Below are positions 31,220 through 40,559 of a DNA stretch of 64,000 nucleotides, one piece after another; the first letter of the stretch is position 1; every line of letters begins with the position of its first letter. The DNA is from Phocaeicola paurosaccharolyticus JCM 15092 (lineage in GTDB: Bacteria > Bacteroidota > Bacteroidia > Bacteroidales > Bacteroidaceae). The stretch covers positions 1 to 64,000 of the forward strand of contig NZ_BAJR01000005.1 of NCBI RefSeq assembly GCF_000613805.1, read 5' to 3'. The translations under genes and the position numbers were made by a program. Under the pieces are notes generated by a model. The model did no database searches, was not told the origin of the DNA, and saw nothing but the letters and a program-made list of their open reading frames with translations.

Positions 31220-32302
31220 TTACTTTTTTAGTAATTGATCTATTGTAACAGGAAGGTCTGTTCTTAGTTGAAGTGTACCGCTGGTAATCAACGTGTCACC
31301 TACGTTTAATCCCTTCAAGACCTCTACCTGACTCTCTGTACGTATGCCTGTCGTAATCTCTACAGGTGTGGCCTTACCACTTTTGTATAGGAACACCTTA
31401 TCTTTACCCATCTCAGGCACTATAGCCTCTGAAGGTATAGCTATGGCATTATCTATCTCATCTTTTGTAAGTTTAATGCTTGCATATCTTCCTGCCATAA
31501 GTTTTCCATTACTATTTGGATATAGAGCTCTAGCTGTAAGAGTGTGTGTGTTGATGTTTATAGAGCTTTCACTGGCATAGACTTTTGCCTTATATGCTTC
31601 AAGAGAACCATCTATAGTGAACTCAAGAGGCAGTCCATCTTTCATCTGTGATGAATAACGCTCAGGAACAGAGAATTCAACTTTTAGAGGAGTTATGCAT
31701 GTCAGTTTGCTCACTTGAGTGGTAGGAGAAGCATAGGCTCCTATACTTACCTGACGAAGACCGATGATACCTGCAAATGGTGCCCTTAGCTCAGTAAGGT
31801 TTATCTGTGCCTTTACCATATCAATCTCAGCCTGAAGAGTTGCAAGTTCTGTACGAACCAGCTCATAAGCTTCCTTACTTACTGCATCCTTCTTCAAAAG
31901 AGCACTCTGCCTGAACACTCTGTCTTCAGCAAGTTTCAACTGCGAAGTTAACCTCTTAAGTTGAGCCTTCAACTGCTCATCATTAACTTTGGCAAGCAGC
32001 TGACCTTTATGTACATGGGTACCCTCTTTAAAATAGATGCCGATAACTTTACCAGAAGTCTCAAAAGAGAGGTCAACCTCCTCATTTGGCAACGTTATGC
32101 CTGTAACACGAATCTCATCGACTAGTTTTTGGCGGTTTATTACTAATGCGTTTATATTTAATATTTCATTTTTCTTCCCTCTGGACATTTTGTCTACAGC
32201 CATCAGTTCTTTGTTTGGTTTTGGAAGTTGGGAATATATACCTATGCCACATAGAGCACAGGCAGATATAGCAATCAATCCCCATTTAATCTTTTTATTC
32301 AT
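31220..32302 (-). CDS. RND periplasmic adaptor (membrane fusion protein)
   Basis: 360 residues. An N-terminal hydrophobic anchor (WGLIAISACALCGIGIYS), lipoyl half-motifs (GIYFKEGTHVHKGQLLAKVND and LRAPFAGIIGLRQVSIGAY), an alpha-helical hairpin between them (residues about 105-160) and a beta-barrel C-terminal half. It links the pump to the TolC-type channel. First gene of the operon; repeated operator-like sequences lie about 130-220 bases upstream, and no regulator gene is adjacent. Confidence 0.93.
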   Translation of the reverse strand: MNKKIKWGLIAISACALCGIGIYSQLPKPNKELMAVDKMSRGKKNEILNINALVINRQKLVDEIRVTGITLPNEEVDLSFETSGKVIGIYFKEGTHVHKGQLLAKVNDEQLKAQLKRLTSQLKLAEDRVFRQSALLKKDAVSKEAYELVRTELATLQAEIDMVKAQINLTELRAPFAGIIGLRQVSIGAYASPTTQVSKLTCITPLKVEFSVPERYSSQMKDGLPLEFTIDGSLEAYKAKVYASESSININTHTLTARALYPNSNGKLMAGRYASIKLTKDEIDNAIAIPSEAIVPEMGKDKVFLYKSGKATPVEITTGIRTESQVEVLKGLNVGDTLITSGTLQLRTDLPVTIDQLLKK

Positions 32303-32436
32303 ATAAATAAGAAATATTAGTGGTTCACAGTGTCATTAAATTTTTATATCGATAAAATTAACAAAAACCGCCAACATAATAGTCTTTATTGGAATGAAAA
32401 ACATATTAAATATATATTATTATCTATGTTTAAATC

Positions 32437-32521
32437 TGTCATGATCGGATAACCAACCGATCACGACAAGTTAATCGACGAATCATGATCGGTTAACCAA
32501 CGAATCATGATCGGTTGAACA
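32437..32521. promoter_or_regulatory. Operator-like repeats upstream of the efflux operon
   Basis: Three related copies of TCATGATCGGNTAACCAA: near 32439 (GGATAACCAA), near 32483 (GGTTAACCAA) and near 32504 (GGTTGAAC). The first copy overlaps a palindrome TGATCGG-N8-CCGATCA (32442-32448 / 32457-32463). Repeats and palindrome are seen; their role as binding sites for a repressor of the pump is inferred. Confidence 0.5.
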
Positions 32522-32540
32522 GTTTCTTTTATAAATAAAA

Positions 32541-32569
32541 TATGCCGCTCACATCACGTGAACGGCATA
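32541..32569 (-). terminator. Terminator after GH35 gene
   Basis: Stem of 12 bp with one wobble (TATGCCGCTCAC at 32541-32552 against GTGAACGGCATA at 32558-32569), loop of 5, followed on the minus strand by ATTTTATTTAT. Lies about 50 bases past the GH35 stop. Confidence 0.7.
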
Positions 32570-32618
32570 CTTAAAAACAACAACCTAATATATAGTATCA
32601 ATAATACAGTACAGAGTT

Positions 32619-34966
32619 TTAATATTTAAACTTATCTTTTTTAATAAATACTCTGAAGTCTTTTATCTGACCTGGTGATGACTGTTCTGCACGAGGTATA
32701 AGTTTAAATCCTTTCACTTTATAGCTTTTACCCAAATCTATTACAATTTGATGTGGATAAGATGTGTTGTCTACAGTCTGCCAATATGTACTCTCCTGAA
32801 GGTCGTAAACCTTATCAGCAGTATAGTTACCACTTCTTGTCTCTTCGCTATCAGCATACAATATATTCCAGTTTTCGCGAGGTATATTGTTGCCATCCTC
32901 ACCTATAAGATGAAGTTCAGCTATAGATGCTACGTTTGTTCCATCAAAAGATGACAATCCTTCAAGACAGAAGTAACGTCCTTCTATAAGAGGAAAATCT
33001 ATCTGCTGCCATCCGTTTCCTTTTTTGAATGTTCCCTCTGCAGTTACACTCTCATTATCCAAAACAAGTTTCTGTCCGCTCTTTCTGTGAGTTTCAGGTA
33101 CGGCTACTTTCAACATATCAAGAATTGGTTTATCTAGACCCTCAATGGCTCTCTCCTTAGGACCAAGAATGTCAAGAACAATAATCTCATTTTTTCCCTT
33201 CTTTAGCCAACAGCCTGGCATATACAGAGTCTGCTGTGGTCCTATCTCCCAAAAGCGACCTAGACAGTGTCCGTTTACCCATACAAGACCTTTACCCCAT
33301 GACTCCATATTTAGGAATGTATCTCCTGTCTTATCTAGAGTAAACGATCCACGGTAGTATGCAGGTAAGTTTATATCGCTCTTCTTCAGATTTTTGTAAG
33401 CAGCAGAGTTGATATCTACAAATTTCTTGCTCTCAACGAACTTATTGTCAAGTGTGAAGGTGTATATCTTCCAGTTCTTAACTAGTTCAACTGATTTTCC
33501 ATCAATAAGTTCAACCTTCTCTGTTATACCCTTTCTGTCATGAATAGACTTGTCAAAGTTAACTCTACCCATTATCTCTACTAGAATATCAAGACGACTG
33601 CCTCCCTTTATTTCTGGCATAGTAACTTCCTGCTCACCTTTTCTTCTGTCAAGACGTGCAATAAGCTTACCATCAACGAAGATCTGTGTCCAGTCATGTT
33701 GTTCCGTAATTTTAAGGATTGTTCCCTTCTTAACATCTTTATCCAGAGTAGTTGTATAGAGAACAGATCCCCAACCTTGGTTGAACTTCTCTACGGGTTT
33801 TACATTCTCCGAAAGAATTGCCTTAGGAAGATTCTCTATCATAGGAGCAACCTTATTTAGTGTGAACTTAGGTATAGTAATTACAGGAATAGCCTGAGGT
33901 ATATCCGAGAGTTTCTCTCCGGGAGCCATAAACTCCTTCATCATCTCTCTCAATTCAAAAAACTTTGGAGTAGTCCATCCTGCTTCACTAATAGGAGCAT
34001 CATAGTCGTATGAACTACACATAGCCGAATATGCAGGATTGTTTGCACCTCCCCACCATCCGAAAGTGGTACCTCCGTGAGTCATATACAGACTGAACGA
34101 TATATTACGTTTCAGCATATCTCTCAGACCATCCACCATCACTTTACCTTCGCGTGTCTCATGTTTCCTTCCCCAATGATCAAACCATCCACTCCAGAAC
34201 TCACTGCACATAAGTGGAGATTCAGGACGAACCTCTTTAAGCTTCTCAAACTGCTTATCTATATTTGCACCAGTACCAAAGTTTACTGTCCAGGTAGATC
34301 ATCCAGTCCATTGTTGAGGAAGTTGGAGCTCCAGTCACATTGAAAGAGAGGAACCTTATTGAAACCGGACTCTCTTACAATATCACGTATAGCAGAAACA
34401 TAAGGTTTATCTGTACCATACGAACCGAACTCATTCTCAACCTGCACCATTATTATATTGCCTCCATTGTTTATCTGAAGTGGAGCAAGCTCCTTAGCAA
34501 CTGCATTCATGAAGATTTTCACTCTCTCCATATAATATGAATCCAGAGAGCGCAACTGTACATCATCTTTCTTCAATAGCCACCATGGAAGACCACCCAT
34601 CTCCCACTCTGCACACACATAAGGACCGGGACGTACTATAACATACATTCCCTCATTTTGAGCTAACTTACAGAATGCAGCAATATCATTGTTGCCTGAG
34701 AAATCAAATTTACCCGGAGTCTGTTCGTGTAAGTTCCAAAAAACATAAAGACAGAGGGAGTTCATGCCTAATGCTTTGCACATCTTAATACGGTGTTCCC
34801 AATATTCTCTTGGAATACGTGGATAATGTACTTCGGCTGCCTTGATGATAAATGGTTCCCCATTGAGTAAGAAAGTATTCTTACCAACTTCAAATTTACC
34901 AGGCTTACTTCCTGCATATGCATTTATCGTGCACAATGCAATTAAAATTAGTAGTAGTCGCTTCAT
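32619..34966 (-). CDS. GH35 beta-galactosidase, frameshifted
   Basis: About 780 residues when joined. Signal peptide (LLLILIALCTINAYAG), then a GH35 barrel: FLLNGEPFIIKAAEVHYPRI, acid/base Glu in QVENEFGSYG; after the break, nucleophile Glu in CSEFWSGWFDHWG, then beta-sandwich domains with VNGHCLGRFWEIGPQQTLY and a C-terminal discoidin-like module (RSGNYTADKVYDLQ, VIDLGKSYKVKGF). The frame breaks at about 34292: adding one T (CTACCTTGGACAG on the minus strand) gives DDLPWTVNFGTGANID. As read, the two catalytic glutamates lie in separate frames and the enzyme would be dead. Cleaves terminal beta-galactosides in the periplasm or at the surface. Confidence 0.9.
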
Positions 34967-35395
34967 AATATTTCTGAAAGTTATCTATGTAAAAAAAATG
35001 CAATGCTTTCTTTTGTAAAGATAAAGTTATGTTATTGAAATAAAGATATAGTAATCTGTCAAGAAGTGTCATAAATAGGTCATATTATAACGCGTCTGAA
35101 TGTTTCATATACTATTGAATGAAATAGTGACATAAAAAGTCTTTGAAGAGTTGGAGAAAAGTTTTAAGACTTTTGAGTAAGAGTCTTTGAACTTTGGGCG
35201 TCGTGAAAAGCTACATCATCAGTTTATCGATACACACACGTTCATATATTACTTTGGCAGTCGTATGTTTGTGAAAAGCATAATGCAATTAATTTTTAAC
35301 AGTTGAATAGAATTTGCGTGTCATCTGTTCGCGAGGGTCATAATCGATAGAGGAAAAACAAAAGATGCATTTCACCGAAGGCTTACGATATAATA
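34967..35395. other. Gene-free junction region at the left side of the island
   Basis: About 430 bases without a convincing gene. A possible -7 element for GH35 (TATCTTTA on the minus strand, 35016-35023) is the only recognisable signal near that gene. The remainder leads into the decayed relaxase and probably contains the left edge of the accessory island; no attachment-site repeat could be assigned by eye. Confidence 0.4.
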
Positions 35396-36458
35396 ATGAT
35401 TGCTACTATTCTACCATCAAGTTCCAATTTTCATGCAGTTGATTACAATGAGCGAAAAGTCGCCCAAGGTAAAGCAGAACTATTAGAGATGACCAATTTC
35501 GCTTTTGTAGGTGCTGTTGGCAAGTACACACCTAATGACTTGAAACAATATTTGGTCGGATACTCATCACGTATCAATAAACGCATACGTCGGCCATAAT
35601 TCCATCTGGCCATATCCTGTCGTGGAGATGAATATACCAAAGAACAGTTAGTGGACTTCGCTCATCAATATCTTAAAGAAATGGGATATACCCAAGAAGG
35701 TCAGCCATTGCTTATCTATTCTCATCACGATACGATCTATGAAACAGCTACTCAACTTCCAGAGCCGCGAAGAGAGACTGGAGAAGATTGATATGTTTAT
35801 TGATGCCATGCTTGAAGATAACAAAAGGCTATCTACTTATGATTTGAACACACTGCTTTGGCGCCAGTTCGGAAGCTATGTCACAAAGGGACGCATAGCA
35901 TTTCGTAACGAGCGTATATTGTTGAATGAAAACATCCGCAATACATTATGTTATAATGACAAACTCCAATGGCTACAATCCTTCTCACCTGTAAATGAAA
36001 TTGAGCGTAATTTGCTCTACAAGTTTGGAAAGATAGAAGACATTGAACAAATCTCCATTGTAGATGCCTCACAAAAACATCCGGAGACAACAGTAAATCA
36101 ACTTCGAAGTCTCTTTGAGGATACAGAAATTACAAACTTGCGCTCGTCATTATTTGATAGCGGGATGTCTATCTTTCAAGCAAATGGTAAGAGCTATTGC
36201 ATTGATTTTCATAATCGTTCCATAATCTGTATGGAAGACTACGGATTTGACACTCAACGGTTGAAGTTTGGGCTTAATTCTCATATAAAACTACCCACCG
36301 AACGACAAACAAATATTCATATTAATCAAGATCTAGTCAACTCTATTGCCAACCTGCTCAGGCATAAAGCTGGTTCACAAGATGGCAACAGAGAATGGGA
36401 AGTTGGTGGCAAGAGTCTATATAATGATATTGATGATAATAGGGACTTAAAAAGATAG
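35396..36458 (+). pseudogene. Relaxase (mobilisation nuclease) remnant
   Basis: The start MIATILPSSSNFHAVDYNE and RKVAQGKAELLEMTNF match the N-terminus of Bacteroides mobilisation relaxases. After RINKRIRRP a TAA stands where CAA (Q) is expected; the frame continues FHLAISCRGDEYTKEQLVDF and FAHQYLKEMGYTQEG to SHHDT, the first part of the histidine-metal motif. The rest of that motif is absent, and the reading continues in another frame (35739-36458) with a helical, relaxase-tail-like segment. So one nonsense change plus an internal deletion that removed the metal-binding histidines. The element can no longer mobilise itself with this gene. Confidence 0.75.
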
Positions 36459-36460
36459 TA

Positions 36461-37039
36461 CTATGAGTTCTCTTCTTCTTTTATTTTTAAAAAATCAGGA
36501 AGTATATTATTTCTTTCTTCATCTGTTGTAGTAGACTCTTGTTTCTCAATTAGAGCCCTATGGGCAGCATTAACAGCTTTATCTGTCGTATGTGGGGCTA
36601 TTGGCTTTGAGAACAACCCATCCTCTTCTTCTTCCAAGAAATTTCTTCGTTCTGAAATTTGTCCGTCGCATAAAAAGCCTGATTTTATATCCGAAAGTAA
36701 TGATTCATATTTGTTTCGTATATTGTGTGCTTGTGCCGCAAAGTTCTTATTCTCATTTGCAAGTTCTGTCAATTCACCATCACGATACCTCCATGAGAGA
36801 AATGTTGTCAAAGCAGAAATGACTGCGGTTATAACTTTACCCCAAAAACTATCTGTAATAAAGAATATAGCAACAATACCGCATGTGCTAATTGCTGTCA
36901 GCCAGCATTTAGCATTTCGAATCCAACGGTTCCTTTTTAGATGCAGATCGGCTTGTTTCTCTTGAATTTTGTGGGTCCAAGCCATCTTGCAATATCTATC
37001 TGCAATTTGTCGATATAATACTAAAGTCGTTTTGTCCAT
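36461..37039 (-). CDS. CBASS effector: SLATT-domain two-helix membrane protein
   Basis: 192 residues. A charged N-terminal helix (YRQIADRYCKMAWTHKIQEK) leads into two membrane helices at about 43-62 and 66-84 (CWLTAISTCGIVAIFF; VITAVISALTTFLSW) and a long charged helix after them, the SLATT layout. SLATT proteins are predicted to form pores that depolarise the inner membrane once a nucleotide second messenger is made, killing the infected cell. Its start overlaps the E2-like gene by 19 bases, so the three CBASS genes are translated together. Which SLATT subfamily it belongs to I cannot tell. Confidence 0.8.
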   Translation of the reverse strand: MDKTTLVLYRQIADRYCKMAWTHKIQEKQADLHLKRNRWIRNAKCWLTAISTCGIVAIFFITDSFWGKVITAVISALTTFLSWRYRDGELTELANENKNFAAQAHNIRNKYESLLSDIKSGFLCDGQISERRNFLEEEEDGLFSKPIAPHTTDKAVNAAHRALIEKQESTTTDEERNNILPDFLKIKEEENS

Positions 37040-37488
37040 AATAATTTATTTAGTAAATAACCATACCCGTGTTCCTCCGCTATCCAGGGCTCTTTACCAT
37101 ATATCCCATAATATGATATCCAATAGAAGTGTGTCATAAGATGATTTATGAATAACTTCAGATCAAAACCATTCTTGTATATTGAATATACCTTATCTTC
37201 ACGTATCATGCAAAGGGTTCCATCTGAGTTGACGTGGAAATCTCCTATTTGTTTACCTGCTATTTTAGCCATTCTTGCAATCTTTCCCCTTGTTTCATAG
37301 ACTTCAGGAAGAATGCCGTTTGAAGTAAACCTTATAACCAAATCGTATGAATCTGTTATTTTTTCAAGAGTTCTATATTGAGCAGTAAACTTGAAGGTGC
37401 CAGCCAAAAGGTTGGCACCGTGTATATAAGTCAAGCCCGGTTGAACTTTCCACAACCATGATATTTCATTATACGTCAATGTGACCAT
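37021..37488 (-). CDS. CBASS E2-like conjugating protein (type II-short)
   Basis: 155 residues. The segment LPEVYETRGKIAR followed by DFHVNSDGTLCMIRE has the H-x-N-x-D-G-x-L-C pattern of bacterial E2-like proteins in CBASS operons; C93 is the expected catalytic cysteine and H85 the nearby histidine. The rest has an E2-sized alpha/beta fold. No E1 or JAB protease gene is present, which defines the type II-short arrangement, where the E2 alone attaches the cyclase C-terminus to targets and tunes its activity. It overlaps the cyclase gene by 13 bases and the effector gene by 19. Confidence 0.75.
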   Translation of the reverse strand: MVTLTYNEISWLWKVQPGLTYIHGANLLAGTFKFTAQYRTLEKITDSYDLVIRFTSNGILPEVYETRGKIARMAKIAGKQIGDFHVNSDGTLCMIREDKVYSIYKNGFDLKLFINHLMTHFYWISYYGIYGKEPWIAEEHGYGYLLNKLLWTKRL

Positions 37489-38384
37489 GGTCTCGGAGCT
37501 GTAGAAAAGCGATTTACTTCATTTTCTCTCTCTTCATTCTTATCTGAATGAGGAAATAATTTAGGATCAAAAATTTTACGCCATTCTTCCGAAGCTTCGA
37601 TGTGCTTGCCTTCCTTTTCATATTGAACAGCCTTGTTGGCCCGATTTAAAGCTGTCTGGAAATGACTTCTCCTTTCATCTTTGTCCGATAATCGATTCAC
37701 CCAATAATTAAAGAAATCACGTACTACAACATCATAGTTCTCATCACGTTTCCCACTTGAATAAATAGAGTTCGCAAACGAAATAACATCTTGGACGACA
37801 TTAAATGATTTGTATTTCATTGTTATCGTATTCCTGACCCAGTTCTTTATCATCATAACACAATCTCTCGTTAAGCCATCTGTCGAGTCAATACTTTCTT
37901 GAAAAGAAGCTATTTGTGAGCGGGGATCAAAAGTTTCCCAACTCCCACAATCTTCTGTATTGGGAATAAAGAATTTATTATCACTTTTTTCCCATGCTGG
38001 TAACACTTCTACATTATGCGTTCCATCAGAGAACTTCACCAATACAACCTTACCCCAAGCATGAATCTCTTCTGTAGTAGAGTATGTGTCTTTTAGTGCG
38101 TTACGACATTCCTGTAATATTCCTGATGCATTGTCCTTGTATTTTTCATAAGAATCATTATCAATTTTGAAAAGCACATCGACATCAGAACCGTCTTCAA
38201 TTGGACGTATCGCAGTTTTTGTTTTGTAGGAACCAAATAGGTATTGATCACTATCATTTCTACCTCTATCGTAAAAATGGCGGGCAAGACAATTGATAAC
38301 ACCTTCATACTTCTTTTTAGCATCTTCCCTTTGATTTTGTGTCAATCTTAAGTTGCATAGAAATTGAGAAAAGTTTTTTTCCAT
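37476..38384 (-). CDS. CBASS CD-NTase (SMODS nucleotidyltransferase)
   Basis: 302 residues, a cGAS/DncV-like nucleotidyltransferase. Active-site signature GSYKTKTAIRPIEDGSDVDV: G-S, then D-x-D, with a third acidic residue in HNVEVLPAW (Glu where Asp is also common). A helical C-terminal half follows. It should make a cyclic di- or trinucleotide on phage infection to activate the SLATT protein. The C-terminus ends in PRPWSH; in type II systems the E2 joins the cyclase through its extreme C-terminus, often glycine, so this ending deserves a look. First gene of the three-gene operon, 52 bases after the DUF4468 gene. Confidence 0.88.
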   Translation of the reverse strand: MEKNFSQFLCNLRLTQNQREDAKKKYEGVINCLARHFYDRGRNDSDQYLFGSYKTKTAIRPIEDGSDVDVLFKIDNDSYEKYKDNASGILQECRNALKDTYSTTEEIHAWGKVVLVKFSDGTHNVEVLPAWEKSDNKFFIPNTEDCGSWETFDPRSQIASFQESIDSTDGLTRDCVMMIKNWVRNTITMKYKSFNVVQDVISFANSIYSSGKRDENYDVVVRDFFNYWVNRLSDKDERRSHFQTALNRANKAVQYEKEGKHIEASEEWRKIFDPKLFPHSDKNEERENEVNRFSTAPRPWSH

Positions 38385-38436
38385 AATATTTTAATTATAA
38401 ATAATAAAATGCGTACTAAATATATGTGTAAAATGT

Positions 38437-39126
38437 TCACCAATTATCACCCTCATTACCTGTTAATCCATTCTTAAGACATTCTTCAATCTTGTCCATA
38501 ACAACGTTTGAGTAAGCATGCGCCATTATGAGTGCCTTGCATGAAGTTTTTTTGTGAGAATCTTTTGCAGCAAAAGGAAAACATGTATCAAGTGTCCAAT
38601 TTTCGTCAGAACGTGTGGGAGGTGTTTTTGAGCCTCCAAAAGCACTCATCCATCCACCTCCAATCATTCTAACAACAGAATAGAAAGGCACGGTATAAGT
38701 AACTCGAACTTTCCCTTCTTTAATATCACATTTGATGACTGGTCTTATACTTACATCGTATGTGCTTGTTCCACCCGCGTGTTGAGCAATATCAGCTACA
38801 TAGCCTTGTGCAATGATTGTTCCAAGCTCCTTGTCATTTAGTTTAATTACAGAATTAGCATCATTGAATGTAGATGTAAACCAATAGTTCAACAAAACAT
38901 AGAGCTGGTCTTTTGTCTTTCTGGGGGCTTCTATTACTTGAACGTATGTAATGGCCTCGTTTTTATCCAATGTGAGCTGAGAACCAAGATTGGTGGCGGC
39001 ATCTACCCATTTATCACCAAATTTCTCTTTGGCGTATTTTTCCAACTCATCAGCACGAAGTATTTGTGCATTGACTGTCATGAAAGCTCCAAAAATCAGA
39101 GCGATTGATATGATTAACTTTTTCAT
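38437..39126 (-). CDS. Exported DUF4468-like protein
   Basis: 229 residues with a Sec signal peptide (LIISIALIFGAFMTVNAQ). The segment RKTKDQLYVLLNYWFTSTFN, then SVIKLNDKELGTIIAQGYV, follows the DUF4468 pattern common in Bacteroidota envelope proteins. A serine/glycine-rich loop and KVRVTYTVPFYSVV complete it. Function unknown. It lies between the outer-membrane barrel gene and the CBASS cyclase, all in one direction, so it could share a transcript with either; its base composition is like that of its neighbours. Confidence 0.7.
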   Translation of the reverse strand: MKKLIISIALIFGAFMTVNAQILRADELEKYAKEKFGDKWVDAATNLGSQLTLDKNEAITYVQVIEAPRKTKDQLYVLLNYWFTSTFNDANSVIKLNDKELGTIIAQGYVADIAQHAGGTSTYDVSIRPVIKCDIKEGKVRVTYTVPFYSVVRMIGGGWMSAFGGSKTPPTRSDENWTLDTCFPFAAKDSHKKTSCKALIMAHAYSNVVMDKIEECLKNGLTGNEGDNW

Positions 39127-39164
39127 GAATTTATTGTATTAATGATTGACTAAATCGTTGTATA

Positions 39165-39746
39165 TTAAAATTCATAACCTATCTTTAGAGTTATTCCTTC
39201 TGCATTATATATTTCCGGCTTTCTTATGTAGTTCAAGTTGTAATTACTTGTAAAATGAGAGAATGTCTGAAACTCCAATTTCTCGGTGGTATAACCTACA
39301 GAGATATTTACAGCTTGTTTGGAATTAGTTGCAATACGGCAACCGGCAGATAGATTGACATACAAACCGCCATTGTTGTTGACATAAGTACCACCTTTCA
39401 AATCAATGAAAGGAGAAATTTTCCCTTTTAGGATATTACATCGAGCGTTGGCAAATACAGGAATATCAACCTTACTATCTCTCGTGTCCAAAGGTATGTC
39501 CATTCCAGAAGTCTTGTAAGAAGACATAAAATGAAGTCCCACACCTGCACCTACATACAGATACGGATTTATTTGATATCCATGAGAAGTATTTACTTCA
39601 AATCTTCCAAAATCATAATCACCTATACCAAAAGTATAGCCTGCATCAACATAACCGCGATAGCAGTTATTTGATATGTTTTGAGCATTAACTGATGTAA
39701 TAGCAAAAGCTAAAATTATTGCTATAGTAAAAATATTTTTCATCAC
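39165..39746 (-). CDS. Small outer-membrane beta-barrel protein
   Basis: 193 residues. Signal peptide (IFTIAIILAFAITSVNAQ) and alternating strands with turns (YVDAGYTFGIGDYDF, YLYVGAGVGLHFMSSY, KISPFIDLKGGTYV, LYVNLSAGCRIA), closing with GITLKIGYEF, a C-terminal barrel strand. Probably an eight-strand porin-like protein. Function unknown; 38 bases upstream of the DUF4468 gene. Confidence 0.75.
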   Translation of the reverse strand: MMKNIFTIAIILAFAITSVNAQNISNNCYRGYVDAGYTFGIGDYDFGRFEVNTSHGYQINPYLYVGAGVGLHFMSSYKTSGMDIPLDTRDSKVDIPVFANARCNILKGKISPFIDLKGGTYVNNNGGLYVNLSAGCRIATNSKQAVNISVGYTTEKLEFQTFSHFTSNYNLNYIRKPEIYNAEGITLKIGYEF

Positions 39747-39809
39747 ATATTAATTTTATAAATTGTATTTTTCTGAATTATTATTAAAATAATAAATTCA
39801 ACCTACCTG

Positions 39810-40559
39810 TTATCTTAAACTCAACTTATCAAGTAAACTTTTAACCTGTAGTTTAACACTTTCGCTATTTGTTACAGAACGAGATTTTGAATTGGTATAG
39901 GGCAAATAAGCAACGTATATTATTGAGGCAGAATATACTTGCTCTCCAATAATCATGGTAATTTTATCTGCAGTTAGCGCATTTACATATAACACCGTAT
40001 AATTCTCCTCAGAAAATGTAGCTGGTGCATACCTTTCAAGAAGAAAATCTGTCAAACTATCAAAATAGATGCTATTTACTACCATTACTACCGATGAAAC
40101 CTTTCCATCTTTTAATAGATATAAATAACCTCTTACTCTGTCATTTGTTGTAGTATAAGCGATACCACTTTCATTTGACAATGAGTAGTTTGTTCCGACT
40201 TTTGCATATACTTCATCTTTTGTTGCTCCGAACAGGAATTGAGGTTCGGCAAATTGAGTGAAAACAGGTGTAACAGAGACCTTGATGGATTTTTGCCCAT
40301 TTACATCAATATATGTTTCTCCAATTCTTTTACCGGTAATAAGTCCTGTCTCTGAAACCGTTGCTACATACCCGTTCTCAGAGGCATACGTTGCCTTAGA
40401 ATCTGAACATTCAATTTGTGATGTCTTCTGGCTTGTCAATTCAACACTTTTTGAAGATGTGATATTAAAACCATCACCATCATCTTTTGAACATGCAGCA
40501 AATAATGTCAATGACACAATTGCTGTTACATAAAACAATTTTCTTTTCATATTCTTCAT
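39810..40559 (-). CDS. Lipoprotein with bacterial Ig-like (BIG2) domain
   Basis: 249 residues. Lipoprotein signal peptide with lipobox FAAC after MKRKLFYVTAIVSLTL; start at 40559 or three codons later. Residues about 35-95 (KSVELTSQKTSQIECSDSKA, VATVSETGLITGKRIGETYI) form a BIG2-like domain; the remainder (FGATKDEVYAKVG onward) is not a domain I recognise. The start codon overlaps the stop of the preceding gene as TAATG, so the two are translationally coupled, tying this surface lipoprotein to a cytosolic partner. Confidence 0.7.
   Translation of the reverse strand: MKNMKRKLFYVTAIVSLTLFAACSKDDGDGFNITSSKSVELTSQKTSQIECSDSKATYASENGYVATVSETGLITGKRIGETYIDVNGQKSIKVSVTPVFTQFAEPQFLFGATKDEVYAKVGTNYSLSNESGIAYTTTNDRVRGYLYLLKDGKVSSVVMVVNSIYFDSLTDFLLERYAPATFSEENYTVLYVNALTADKITMIIGEQVYSASIIYVAYLPYTNSKSRSVTNSESVKLQVKSLLDKLSLR

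Larger units (their letters stand above)
32303..32618. other. Intergenic region with regulatory repeats and a terminator
   Basis: 316 bases without a gene between the efflux adaptor and the GH35 gene, which face the same way. It holds an AT-rich part near the adaptor, the ATGATCGG repeats and the GH35 terminator. No open frame of note was seen. Confidence 0.6.

Noticed and set aside
32437-32521. CRISPR-like array
   Set aside because: Only three imperfect copies with irregular spacing and no cas genes.
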